A stretch of 51,344 nucleotides of DNA. It comes from CAYVQF01 sp964454015. GTDB taxonomy: Bacteria > Myxococcota_A > Bradymonadia > UBA4248. Numbering within the stretch: position 1 is the stretch's first letter; the number at the start of each line of letters is the position of its first letter. The translations under genes were made by a program, and so were the position numbers. Location: contig CAYVQF010000042.1 of the NCBI GenBank assembly GCA_964454015.1, positions 1 through 51,344 of the forward strand, written 5' to 3'. A model generated the notes under the pieces. It ran no database searches and was not told where the DNA came from. It worked only from the letters and a program-made list of their open reading frames with translations. Positions 14,941 through 23,258 of this stretch are shown here, piece by piece.

Positions 14941-16298
14941 GACTCACTCCTCGCTGCGGCGACTGCGGTGTTGGTCGCGGTGTAGCGGGCACGGAAACGG
15001 GGGCCGGCGACATCGATCTCGTCGTAGCCCGCATAATCCCAATAGAGGGGGCATGCCCCTTGGCAGGCGGTGAAGGCGCCACAGCTCTGGCACGCCTGGG
15101 GCGCGAAGGCTTTGTTTTTAAGCATCTGGGCGCGTTGGCCGAACCAGATGTCTTGAAAACCTTGGTCGAGCAAGGAGCCCAGGGGTTGATCCCAGGACGA
15201 GCAGGGCAACACGCGGGCCTGGGGGTCGACGGAGAGCAAGCCATCACATGCGGCGCAGCTCTTGTTGCCGAGCCCGCGGGCGATGGGGTTGTAGAGGCAG
15301 AGCGGTGTGGGTGAATACCAGAGAAAGTCGACACCATGACGGTGGGCGGCTTTGCGGACGCGGTCGACCACGGGCCCGATCTCGCGGTAGGGGACGAAGA
15401 GGGCGTCGCTCTCGGGGCTGCGCTGGGTGGGGATGAAGAGGTTCATGGACATGCGCACCACTTTGAGCCTGGCGGCGAGGGCGGGCATGTGCGCCAGGAC
15501 GTCGAGGTTGGGGCGTAGGGCGGTGGTGTTGCATTGCACGGCGATCCCCGCCTGTTGCAGGGCAGCGATGCCGGCGATGGTGCGGGCGTAGGCGCCGGGC
15601 ACGCCACAGAGCGCGTCGTGCAGCGCCGCGTCGGGTGCTTCAATGCTTAGTTGCGCCGTGCGCAGGCCTGCGTCGTACAGGGACTGCGCGCGCTCAGGGG
15701 TTGCCAAGGTCCCGTTGGTCACCAGGTTGGTCTTGAGTCCCAAGTCGTGGGCATGGGCGATGAGGACTTCGAGATCCGGTCGCAGCAGGGGCTCGCCACC
15801 GGTGAAGGAGAAGAAAGGGATTCTGGCTTCCTCTTTGAAGATGTCGATGACGCGTAGGAGCGCGGCCGTGGGTAAGTCTTCGACTTCGTGTCGCCCTGGG
15901 GGGGCGGCGCAGGCGCTGGCGCCAGCGCTACAGCCGGCGTAGCAGAAGCGACAGCGGTTGTTGCACCGATAGGTGACGGCGATCTCGCCGAGGACGGGCC
16001 AGCGGGTGAAATCAAAGGTGAAGGGCACCCGCTCGGCCACAGGGGTTTCGCCGCGCATGGCCGCCTCGAGGGCGGTGAAGAAGTGGTGGATTTCGGTGCG
16101 GCGCTGCGGGGTGATGCCTGGCAGAGCGTCGAGGGGCTCATCAGCGTCGAGCCGACGCAAGAGCATCTGGGCCGTGGCGTTGAGCTTGAACACGCGATTG
16201 GGTGGCAAGATGAGTACCTCGTCTTCCAGTCGCAAAAAGACGATGGGGCGAATCTTCTGCCAAAAGGGAGCAATCCACGCGAGGTCGTGGGTGGTCAT
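14937..16298 (-). CDS. Radical SAM/SPASM peptide-modifying enzyme with N-terminal PqqD-like domain
   Basis: A 453-residue enzyme. Residues ~17-85 look like a PqqD-type RiPP recognition domain (VLILPPNRVFKLNATAQMLL is the typical core). The radical SAM domain has CNNRCRFC (Cys112, Cys116, Cys119) for the SAM-binding 4Fe-4S cluster, GGEP at 167-170, and NLVTNGTL. Extra cysteines follow the first motif (C123, C130). The C-terminal third is SPASM-like: CLYNPIARGLGNKSCAAC, then PCSS, then CQSCGAFTACQGAC, giving ligands for auxiliary clusters. This layout matches enzymes that modify peptide side chains, such as thioether or C-C crosslinking maturases. Its start codon overlaps the stop of the neighbouring gene whose product ends in Cys-His repeats, making that tail the obvious candidate substrate. 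No separate short precursor gene is seen. Confidence 0.9.
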   Translation of the reverse strand: MTTHDLAWIAPFWQKIRPIVFLRLEDEVLILPPNRVFKLNATAQMLLRRLDADEPLDALPGITPQRRTEIHHFFTALEAAMRGETPVAERVPFTFDFTRWPVLGEIAVTYRCNNRCRFCYAGCSAGASACAAPPGRHEVEDLPTAALLRVIDIFKEEARIPFFSFTGGEPLLRPDLEVLIAHAHDLGLKTNLVTNGTLATPERAQSLYDAGLRTAQLSIEAPDAALHDALCGVPGAYARTIAGIAALQQAGIAVQCNTTALRPNLDVLAHMPALAARLKVVRMSMNLFIPTQRSPESDALFVPYREIGPVVDRVRKAAHRHGVDFLWYSPTPLCLYNPIARGLGNKSCAACDGLLSVDPQARVLPCSSWDQPLGSLLDQGFQDIWFGQRAQMLKNKAFAPQACQSCGAFTACQGACPLYWDYAGYDEIDVAGPRFRARYTATNTAVAAARSES

Positions 16299-18100
16299 CG
16301 CGCGCCTCCCGAGACACAGGCGGAGTGGCAGGCCGAGTGGCAGGCCGAGTGACAGGCCGAGTGGCAGGCCGAGTGGCAGGCGGAGTGACAGGCCGAGTGG
16401 CAGGCGTCATGGCAAGCCGAGTGGCAGGCATCGGTGAAGGCGGCGGGCACGGCTCCCAAGCCTTTGGGGCTGAAGCAACCGGAGAAGCAAGCGGCGCTGC
16501 GCATGAAGTCGGCGTAAGTGTGGCCGATGTCACTGGGGAGACGCAGGGTGCTGAGGCGTTGAGGTTGGGTGTTCAGGTGGTGGTAACCGAGCCAGTAGGC
16601 GCTATGGAGGCGCACGTCCTGGGTTCGTGGTGCGGCCGCGGTTGGTGGGTTGGCGTCTTCAGCGGCGACTTGAGCGAGCATGTCGCGATAGTGGGCTTGG
16701 GTGGCCGCGAGGTCGCAGTCCCAGATTTTTTCTTGGAGGCTCTTGATGGCGTCTTCGAAGAAGTCGGCCATGAGGCCCGAGAGCACATGCCCATCGGGTG
16801 CGAAGGCGGCCAGGAAGGACTCTTCAAAGGGGTGCTCCGCGGGGCGTGCGTTGAGGACCTCGATGCGGAGGGGGTCTTGTTGGAGGACGGTGATGATGCC
16901 TTGCGCGGTGAGGCCTTCGAGCATGATGGCGGCGACGCGGGGCAGGGGCAACTCCAGCAACAAGGCGACCTCGACGGGGTGGAGGTCTGGTGCGATCTTA
17001 CCGCTGACTTGATAAGAGCCGACGACGAGCTTGGGGGGTATCCAGGAGTCCCCTGCCCAAGCCATTCCGGCCAGGCTGGTCTTGGCACGGTGATAGTTGG
17101 CGGCCTGACGGGCGACGAAGAGCAACGAGAGGAACAGGGTCGCGCCAAGCAGGAAGAAGGCCCACCAGGGGTAGAAAGCCCAGAAAAGCCAAGGGAAGAA
17201 GGAGAGGTGCTCTGCGTGGTCGAGGTCATAGGGTGTGCCTGCCGTGGGGTCCGCCACGGGAGGCGGTGTGGACGGCTGCTGCACGTTACGGCGCGGCGCT
17301 TGTCGTTGTTCAGGGCGCAGGTCGAGGGCGAGGTAGTCTTGGGGGAAATAGAGGGCGATGCGTTGGCTGCCGCGACGGGGGACGGCTTCCTGGTGCAAGA
17401 GGATGGTGAGGAAGTAGTGGCCGTCGTCCCCGCGGCTGCCGAGGAAATCCATGCGGTTTTGGGTGTTGACGAAGGGTTCGGTGAAGAGGGGGATGGCCGC
17501 TTTCTCCTCTGCCGAGAGGGTCTCACCGGAGACGTGTACGGGCAGAATGAGCCGCACGGTGCGCGACTTTAGGGGGTCGTCCCACTGTACGGGGCCCCAA
17601 TCGAAGTAGACCAGATCGCCCCGTTCAGGGCTGTGGGTCAAACCCAGCAGCCCCGCTGCGGCGAAGTCGCCTGAGTAGGCCAGGCGCCAGAAAGCGGTCC
17701 CCGAGGTGCGCTTGCCCCCGGCGAGGACGATGTCCCAGCGATGGTGGGGGGATTCATAGGTGATTTCCAGGGGGACTCGCTCCTGGGTGGCGAGGTCGGC
17801 GTAGCAGTGCCGTCGATCCCAGATGGGGGTAAAGGCTTCACCCTGAAAATAGAAGGCGCCCATGGTGCCCGATCTGACGTGCCATTCAATCTGGTAAAAG
17901 ACTTGGCCGATCCCGTCAGGGCGAATGAAAACGGTGACGGCGACCGTCTCGACCTTGGCCTCGATGGCGTGAACCTGGTGGCTGCCGATGATGAGGAAGA
18001 GAAGCAGCGCCGCGGTTCCGACGATGCGGCGCCACGGCGCCCACGGCTGATGTCGCAGCCTCGGGTGGGGCGAGCGTCCAGGCTGGAGGCAGAGGGTCAT
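16295..18100 (-). CDS. DUF2207-like membrane protein with C-terminal Cys-His tetrapeptide repeats
   Basis: A 601-residue protein. Residues 27-45 are a signal peptide or membrane anchor. Residues 50-260 are an all-beta extracytoplasmic domain resembling DUF2207 (VTVFIRPDGIGQVFYQIEW). A Pro-rich linker at ~265-290 leads to a membrane segment at ~300-330. Residues 370-420 resemble the winged-helix-like part of DUF2207 proteins (LHPVEVALLLELPLPRVAAIML). After residue 530 come AACFSGCFSPKG (Cys538, Cys542) and then ten tandem tetrapeptides at 557-596, D/S-A-C-H, the last being SACV, followed by SGGAR. With a cleaved signal and one membrane segment, the repeat tail would be cytoplasmic and reachable by the radical SAM enzyme encoded next. 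I infer that the tail is modified or binds metal; neither is shown. It overlaps both neighbours by four bases. Confidence 0.85.
   Translation of the reverse strand: MTLCLQPGRSPHPRLRHQPWAPWRRIVGTAALLLFLIIGSHQVHAIEAKVETVAVTVFIRPDGIGQVFYQIEWHVRSGTMGAFYFQGEAFTPIWDRRHCYADLATQERVPLEITYESPHHRWDIVLAGGKRTSGTAFWRLAYSGDFAAAGLLGLTHSPERGDLVYFDWGPVQWDDPLKSRTVRLILPVHVSGETLSAEEKAAIPLFTEPFVNTQNRMDFLGSRGDDGHYFLTILLHQEAVPRRGSQRIALYFPQDYLALDLRPEQRQAPRRNVQQPSTPPPVADPTAGTPYDLDHAEHLSFFPWLFWAFYPWWAFFLLGATLFLSLLFVARQAANYHRAKTSLAGMAWAGDSWIPPKLVVGSYQVSGKIAPDLHPVEVALLLELPLPRVAAIMLEGLTAQGIITVLQQDPLRIEVLNARPAEHPFEESFLAAFAPDGHVLSGLMADFFEDAIKSLQEKIWDCDLAATQAHYRDMLAQVAAEDANPPTAAAPRTQDVRLHSAYWLGYHHLNTQPQRLSTLRLPSDIGHTYADFMRSAACFSGCFSPKGLGAVPAAFTDACHSACHDACHSACHSACHSACHSACHSACHSACHSACVSGGAR
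16313..16432 (-). repeat. Ten tandem 12-bp units encoding D/S-A-C-H
   Basis: The 3' end of the DUF2207-like gene consists of ten 12-base units read as (Ser/Asp)-Ala-Cys-(His/Val). Units differ mostly at silent positions: Ser is TCG or TCC, Cys is TGC or TGT, Ala is GCC or GCT. The only amino-acid changes are Asp for Ser in units 1 and 3 and Val for the last His. The silent divergence argues that the peptide repeat is kept by selection rather than being fresh slippage. Confidence 0.95.
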
Positions 18101-18720
18101 TGGAGCTCCTCGCGGATGGAGAGACGGTCATGGCCGCCGAGGCCGCCTTCGATGTTCATTTGGGCTTGTCGCACTTGGGCGCTGCGCTCTTGGATGAAGG
18201 CCAAGGTGCGGGCGTGAGCGTCGGGGAAAGGATCGGCATCGGGCAGGTCGAAGTGGCGCTCGATGGCGGCACCATCGCGCTCCCGGAGGTAGATCGTGAG
18301 GGTATCGAGGACCTCCTCAGCGGCGACATCCGTGTGGGGGTCTCGGGTGTGTTGGTTGGCGCAGGTGTTGAGGTAGTCGCCGAAGACCAGGGCAAAGCCA
18401 CGGACGGCCTGGGCGATGTCGGCGTCGGGGAGGCGCATGGCGGTCAAGCGCTTGCGTTGCTGTTCCAGGGCATCTCGGCGCGCTCGCAAGGTGCGTTGCC
18501 GAGTCTGGTCGCGGTGCCGGGCGAGTGCTCTGGGGGCCAGGCCGGTGGCGAAAGCCAGCAGGGTCCAGGCCAGGCCGATGACGGGAGAGAGGGCGAGCAC
18601 CCATGGGAGGGCGAGGCCCGCCCAAAAGAGGCCAAGTGAGGTGGTGAGGGTCAGCAGCAGGCCCAGCGCGCCCACTGGGGTGCTGAGCAGGGCCCGGCTG
18701 CTTTGTAGGAGGCTGGGCAT
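18097..18720 (-). CDS. Small membrane protein of unknown function, first gene of radical SAM operon
   Basis: A 207-residue protein. Residues ~15-65 are hydrophobic and likely form a two-helix hairpin (ALGLLLTLTTSLGLFW, then LALSPVIGLAWTLLAF). The remainder is a soluble, Arg-rich, probably helical domain (RHRDQTRQRTLRARRDALEQ). I cannot assign a family. Its stop overlaps the start of the DUF2207-like gene by four bases, so it heads the coupled operon. The topology suggests a cytoplasmic domain anchored beside the repeat protein; a structural or assembly role is plausible but unproven. The Shine-Dalgarno sequence is weak. Confidence 0.78.
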   Translation of the reverse strand: MPSLLQSSRALLSTPVGALGLLLTLTTSLGLFWAGLALPWVLALSPVIGLAWTLLAFATGLAPRALARHRDQTRQRTLRARRDALEQQRKRLTAMRLPDADIAQAVRGFALVFGDYLNTCANQHTRDPHTDVAAEEVLDTLTIYLRERDGAAIERHFDLPDADPFPDAHARTLAFIQERSAQVRQAQMNIEGGLGGHDRLSIREELQ

Positions 18721-18851
18721 GAGAGATCCAAGGGGCAGGCCGGTGAAGGGGGCGCGCAGGGCGCAGCAGAGGGCAAGAGGCGTAGAAACCCGTCGACGCT
18801 ATGCTCTACGAAAGTGGCCGCAGGGGCAACGGGGCGGCGAAGAGGGCCTGA

Positions 18852-18872
18852 GCGGCGGCGTCAAGCCGCCGC
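18852..18872. repeat. Perfect 8-bp inverted repeat, 5-base loop
   Basis: GCGGCGGC and GCCGCCGC flank the loop GTCAA. There is no following T-run, so it is not a standard terminator. Its position between two divergent genes, 18 bases upstream of a -35-like element, would fit an operator or a cruciform, but the GC-only composition makes chance formation possible. Confidence 0.5.
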
Positions 18873-18890
18873 CTCGTTCGAGAGGGGGGC

Positions 18891-18919
18891 TTGACGGCGG
18901 GCGCTTGGATGGCCATAAA
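18891..18919 (+). promoter_or_regulatory. Sigma70-like promoter for gene at 19027
   Basis: TTGACG (18891-18896) is followed after 17 bases by CATAAA (18914-18919), which would place transcription start near 18926, about 100 bases before the start codon. It is the only AT-rich patch in this spacer. Confidence 0.5.
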
Positions 18920-19026
18920 TAGACGCGATGCGCGACGCTAAGTTGGCCTCGTATGCCGCCCGAGGGGGTGGGTGCCGTGGCGCGTGAGGGGGTGGCTTCG
19001 ACCGTTCGATGGAGAGAGGCGGCTGG

Positions 19027-19548
19027 ATGGAGAGCTGGCAGGTGAGTTTGTTGATTATCTTCTCCATGCTCGTGGGGGCGCTGATTCCCATCATGGTGAT
19101 GATATTTCTGACGCTATGGCGTGCCTACAAGAGGTTGTCTCTGCTGGTGGAGCGTCTGGGGCCGACCATCGAGCAAGTGCAGATCATTGCGCAGCGGGTC
19201 GAGGTGATGAGCCGAGGCCTGGAGGGGCAAGAACGGAATGTGGCCGATGTGGTCGAGGTGAGTGGTGAGCTGGCGCGGAGGGTGGAGCGATACATGAGCC
19301 TGGTCAGCGTGGCCTCGACGGTCATGGCGGCGGTCGTGCCAGCGGTGACAGCCTTCATTCGGGCGCGCCAGGCCGCGACGACGGATGAGGAGAGCGAAGC
19401 GTCGTGTCGCGGAGAAGGTCAGGAAGATGGCGATGGAGATGACGGCACATCGATGAGCCCCCTACAGCCACGAGGGGTTCATGAAGAAGTCAGGCCGCGG
19501 CCATCTTCCGCGGAGCAATCAACGGACGTGGCAACAGCAGAGGGATAG
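19027..19548 (+). CDS. Small membrane-anchored coiled protein (DUF948-like)
   Basis: A 173-residue protein with one N-terminal membrane helix (LLIIFSMLVGALIPIMVMIF) and a long amphipathic helix (RLSLLVERLGPTIEQVQIIA, then QRVEVMSRGL), then a second hydrophobic stretch (VASTVMAAVVPAVTAFI) and an acidic low-complexity tail. This resembles DUF948-type proteins, which often sit next to YtxH-family genes, as here: the YtxH-like gene starts 3 bases after the stop. The function of both families is unclear and may relate to stress or the envelope. The start at 19027 is preferred over 19009 because GAGAGG lies 8 bases upstream. Confidence 0.75.
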   Translation: MESWQVSLLIIFSMLVGALIPIMVMIFLTLWRAYKRLSLLVERLGPTIEQVQIIAQRVEVMSRGLEGQERNVADVVEVSGELARRVERYMSLVSVASTVMAAVVPAVTAFIRARQAATTDEESEASCRGEGQEDGDGDDGTSMSPLQPRGVHEEVRPRPSSAEQSTDVATAEG

Positions 19549-19551
19549 AGC

Positions 19552-19779
19552 ATGGACAGCAAGAACAGTTACGGAACGGGTTCTCTACTTTTGGCAGCCG
19601 TAGGCGGTGCTTTGGTTGGCGCTGGTGTGGCGATGTTGCTGGCTCCGAAGTCGGGTCGGGAGACGCGGCAGCAATTGGCCGATTATTACCAGGGTGCGAA
19701 GAGCACCGTAGGGCGGGTCCCCAAGGCGTTGAAGAATGCGGGTCACGCCGTTGGGGAGACCTTCAAAGAGGAGGAGTGA
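19552..19779 (+). CDS. YtxH-like small membrane protein
   Basis: A 75-residue protein with the YtxH/gas-vesicle-GvpP-like signature: a Gly/Ala-rich membrane helix followed by LLAPKSGRETRQQLADYYQG and a Lys-rich amphipathic tail. YtxH-family proteins are general-stress-linked in Bacillus; the mechanism is unknown. It lies 3 bases after the DUF948-like gene with AGAGGGATAGAG before the ATG, so the two are co-transcribed. Its last 17 bases overlap the end of the convergent receiver-domain gene. Confidence 0.85.
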   Translation: MDSKNSYGTGSLLLAAVGGALVGAGVAMLLAPKSGRETRQQLADYYQGAKSTVGRVPKALKNAGHAVGETFKEEE

Positions 19780-20179
19780 GGTTGGCGCGGACGTTCTCCA
19801 CGACGGCCTGCAGGCGGTTGCGGGAGAAGGGTTTGAGGAGGACTTCGTTGGAGACCTCCTCGATGAAGCGCTGAACCCACGCGACAAAGGAGCCACCCGT
19901 CATGAAGACGAAGCGCTTGGCGCGGTCGGGGTGGCTGGCTTTGAGTTGCTGGTACACCTCTCGCCCGTTGAGCCCGGGCATGAGGATGTCGCAGAAGACG
20001 ATATCGAAGTCCTCGGCTTGACATCGTTGCAGCCCTTCTGCGGCCAGGGTGACCGTTTCTACGGACACCTCGGGTAGGGAGCGCTGGATGGCGCGCCCGA
20101 TGAGGGGCTCATCGTCGATGACCAAGACGCGCAGTTTGCGATCCATTGGGTGAGAGGTGTCGGCAGATGGATTGTTCAC
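19763..20179 (-). CDS. Single-domain response regulator (receiver only)
   Basis: A 138-residue CheY-like receiver. The acidic pair is in VLVIDDEP, the phosphoacceptor Asp in DIVFCDILMPGLNG, the switch Thr in FVFMTGGS, and the Lys in EVLLKPFSRNRL. There is no output domain, so it must act by protein contact or in a phosphorelay. No kinase gene is adjacent. The start is uncertain: GTG 20179 is given, but ATG 20146 (MDRKLRVLV) is as good; neither has a strong Shine-Dalgarno. The 3' end overlaps the YtxH-like gene tail to tail by 17 bases. Confidence 0.88.
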   Translation of the reverse strand: MNNPSADTSHPMDRKLRVLVIDDEPLIGRAIQRSLPEVSVETVTLAAEGLQRCQAEDFDIVFCDILMPGLNGREVYQQLKASHPDRAKRFVFMTGGSFVAWVQRFIEEVSNEVLLKPFSRNRLQAVVENVRANLTPPL

Positions 20180-20215
20180 GTCGCTTTGACCGGGGAAGTA
20201 TGGGGTGACAGGGCC

Positions 20216-20758
20216 TCAGTGGGGATCGACTTCTTTGCCAAACCACACGACGGCATAGTGCTCGGTGATGGCAGCCCCCATGGCGAGCCAAGGGGCGTCT
20301 GCCCAGGGGCCGCGATTGAGGATGACATCGTTGTGAGAGGGACTCGCCATCCACAGTGACAAGGCTTGCGTGGGTGTGAGTGGTTTGGGCCCAAAATAGG
20401 AGACGGCGATTTCATAGCCGTTGGCGTCATAGAGACTCAATTCACGCGCCTTGTCAAGCATGCAGTCCAAGTCTGGACTTTCATTCACATAACAACAGGA
20501 GCGCCATGGTCCGGCGTCTGACCAGGAGTGCAGGGAGCAGGGCTCTATGGGGAGGTTGTATTCCAAATCCCAGACGTGGGTGTCGGCGACAAGTCGCAGC
20601 GAAGGGGATGAGGCAATGGGCGGCAGTCCATGTTCAGCACGGTAGGCATTGATGGCGTGTTCCAGGGCCTCGGCTCTATCGTCGACAGGGGCGGGAGGCA
20701 CGGGGTCGACGCAGGCCAGCGCGGTCAGTGAGCAGAGCGTGATGAACAAGGAGCGCAT
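20216..20758 (-). CDS. CAP/SCP-domain lipoprotein
   Basis: A 180-residue protein. The lipoprotein signal ends in LTALAC (Cys16). The rest is a CAP (cysteine-rich secretory/PR-1) domain: ALEHAINAYRAEHGLPPI at the start, the TPTQALSLWMASPSHNDVIL helix with its conserved His, and GAAITEHYAVVWFGKE at the end. Pairs of cysteines (EPCSLHSW, RSCCYV, DLDC) suggest disulfides. Bacterial CAP proteins are secreted and of uncertain function, with lipid-binding or peptidase roles proposed. An AAGG lies upstream of the ATG. Confidence 0.85.
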   Translation of the reverse strand: MRSLFITLCSLTALACVDPVPPAPVDDRAEALEHAINAYRAEHGLPPIASSPSLRLVADTHVWDLEYNLPIEPCSLHSWSDAGPWRSCCYVNESPDLDCMLDKARELSLYDANGYEIAVSYFGPKPLTPTQALSLWMASPSHNDVILNRGPWADAPWLAMGAAITEHYAVVWFGKEVDPH

Positions 20759-20981
20759 CTCAAAGGCCTTGCGGGTAGAAGAATCATGGCGTTGGCTAAG
20801 GTGTCAACGCGAGTGTCCCTGTTTGCAAAGGGTGCGCCATGGGCGTGGCCGACGCGTGCCGCGCTGGGGGGCTGGCGGCTGCGCAGGGTTAGGCTCTCAG
20901 GGGGGCGCTGATGCGGCCGCCGCCCGGCCGGTTCTTGTTCCAAAAAAGGTCAGGCTTGTTTCAAATGGGAGCAGTGGGGCT

Positions 20982-21857
<876 letters not shown>

Positions 21858-21858
21858 G

Positions 21859-23031
21859 TCACTCTCCTGCTGCTCGGCTGGCTGCGATGATTTTGCAGGC
21901 GCCGTCAGCCATGGTGTCGGCGCTGGTGATTTTCAAGCCGCTGTGGTCCAAGAGGGCGCGTCCTTCGGCGGCGCGGGTGCCTTCGAGGCGGACGACCAGG
22001 GGCAAGGCGAGTCCGACCTCTTTGGCGGCCTCGATGATGCCCTCGGCGAGCATGTCACAGCGGACGATGCCCCCGAAAATGTTGACGAAGATCCCCTTTA
22101 CCCGCGGATCGGCGCTGATGATTTTGAAGGCGGCGGCGACGCGCTCGCGCGTGGCCGAGCCGCCGACGTCGAGGAAATTTGCGGGTTCACCGCCGTACTG
22201 TTTGATGATGTCCATGGTGGCCATGGCGAGGCCAGCGCCGTTGACCATGCAGCCGATGTCGCCGTCGAGGGCGATGTAGGAGAGGTCCCACTTGGAGGCT
22301 TCGATTTCTGCGGGATGTTCCTCGTCGAGATCGCGCAGGGCGGCGAGCTCTGGGTGGCGGAAGAGGGCGTTGCCGTCGAAGGTGACCTTGGCGTCGAGGG
22401 CGACGATCCGCTCATCCTTGGTGAGGACGAGGGGGTTGATTTCGACGAGATCGCAGTCGTTGGCGATGAAGAAGGTGTAGAGTCGGTGGAGCATGGCCGA
22501 GAAGTCCTTGGCGGCCGTGGGGCTCAGGGCCAAGGCTTTGGCCAGGGTGCGCACCTGGAAGTTGGCGAGTCCCCAGACGGGATCGACGTGGACCTTGACG
22601 ATTTTCTCCGGTTGGTGTGCGGCGACCTCTTCGATGTCCATGCCGCCCTCAGTGCTCGCCATGATGAGGATGCGGCCGGCGCCGCGGTCGAGGAGGAGGC
22701 TCAGGTAGAGCTCGCGTGCGATGGGGACGGCGGCTTCGATGAGGAGGCGGCGGACCACCTGCCCGGCGGGGCCGGTTTGATGGGTGACGAGGTTCATGCC
22801 GAGGATGGTCGAGGCCAGGCTTTCGACTTCGGCGAGGGAGCGAGCGATTTTGACGCCGCCGCCTTTGCCGCGCCCACCGGCGTGGATCTGCGCCTTGACG
22901 ACCCAGGCGTCGCCGCCCAGTTTCTGGGCGGCCTGGAGAGCCTCAGCGGGGCTGAACACGGCGTGACCCGGTGGCACGCTGATTCCACTCTGTGCGAAGC
23001 AGGTTTTGGCTTGATACTCGTGAACCTTCAT
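21859..23031 (-). CDS. sucC: ADP/GDP-forming succinate-CoA ligase beta subunit
   Basis: A 390-residue ATP-grasp protein starting MKVHEYQAK, the standard SucC N-terminus; GGAG lies 6 bases before this ATG, so an upstream in-frame start at 23097 is rejected. Visible motifs are WVVKAQIHAGGRGKGGGVK for nucleotide binding, EINPLVLTKDERIVALDAKV for Mg2+ binding and ANFLDVGGSATRERV plus FGGIVRCDMLAEGI in the C-terminal domain. It forms the catalytic heterodimer with SucD encoded immediately downstream. Confidence 0.97.
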   Translation of the reverse strand: MKVHEYQAKTCFAQSGISVPPGHAVFSPAEALQAAQKLGGDAWVVKAQIHAGGRGKGGGVKIARSLAEVESLASTILGMNLVTHQTGPAGQVVRRLLIEAAVPIARELYLSLLLDRGAGRILIMASTEGGMDIEEVAAHQPEKIVKVHVDPVWGLANFQVRTLAKALALSPTAAKDFSAMLHRLYTFFIANDCDLVEINPLVLTKDERIVALDAKVTFDGNALFRHPELAALRDLDEEHPAEIEASKWDLSYIALDGDIGCMVNGAGLAMATMDIIKQYGGEPANFLDVGGSATRERVAAAFKIISADPRVKGIFVNIFGGIVRCDMLAEGIIEAAKEVGLALPLVVRLEGTRAAEGRALLDHSGLKITSADTMADGACKIIAASRAAGE

Positions 23032-23104
23032 GGGTGACTCCAGGCAGGGATGGGCGAGCGCGCGCGTCCAGGTTGGGGGTGGGGCGGCGCTGAGCATGAG
23101 GCAG

Positions 23105-23133
23105 AATATGGACCTTGGCCCATGCGCTGTAAA
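23105..23133 (-). promoter_or_regulatory. Promoter-like pair upstream of sucCD
   Basis: On the minus strand TTTACA (23128-23133) is followed after 17 bases by CATATT (23105-23110), 74 bases before the sucC start. Match to consensus is moderate for each box; spacing is ideal. Confidence 0.4.
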
Positions 23134-23258
23134 GGGCCAAAGTTCACGGGTTGTTAAGCCCGGTGGTGGAAGCTACAATGCGCGCCGCGAGCACCGGCGG
23201 CGTGACCGAGAGCTGGTTCTCGGTGCAGAGGCGTGCTCCAATGCCGAGGAAAGAGGGG

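Larger units (their letters stand above)
18721..19026. other. Divergent intergenic region with GC hairpin
   Basis: About 306 bases between the radical SAM operon (leftward) and the small membrane protein gene (rightward). It holds an inverted repeat at 18852-18872 and a promoter-like pair at 18891-18919, both listed separately. No clear promoter facing the radical SAM operon was recognised, and no RNA gene. Confidence 0.5.

Noticed and set aside
16313..16432. 12-bp repeats as a non-coding minisatellite
   Set aside because: They are in frame inside a coupled operon and their differences are mostly silent, so they are coding.
18852..18872. GC hairpin as a rho-independent terminator
   Set aside because: No T-run follows on either strand and it lies between divergent gene starts.
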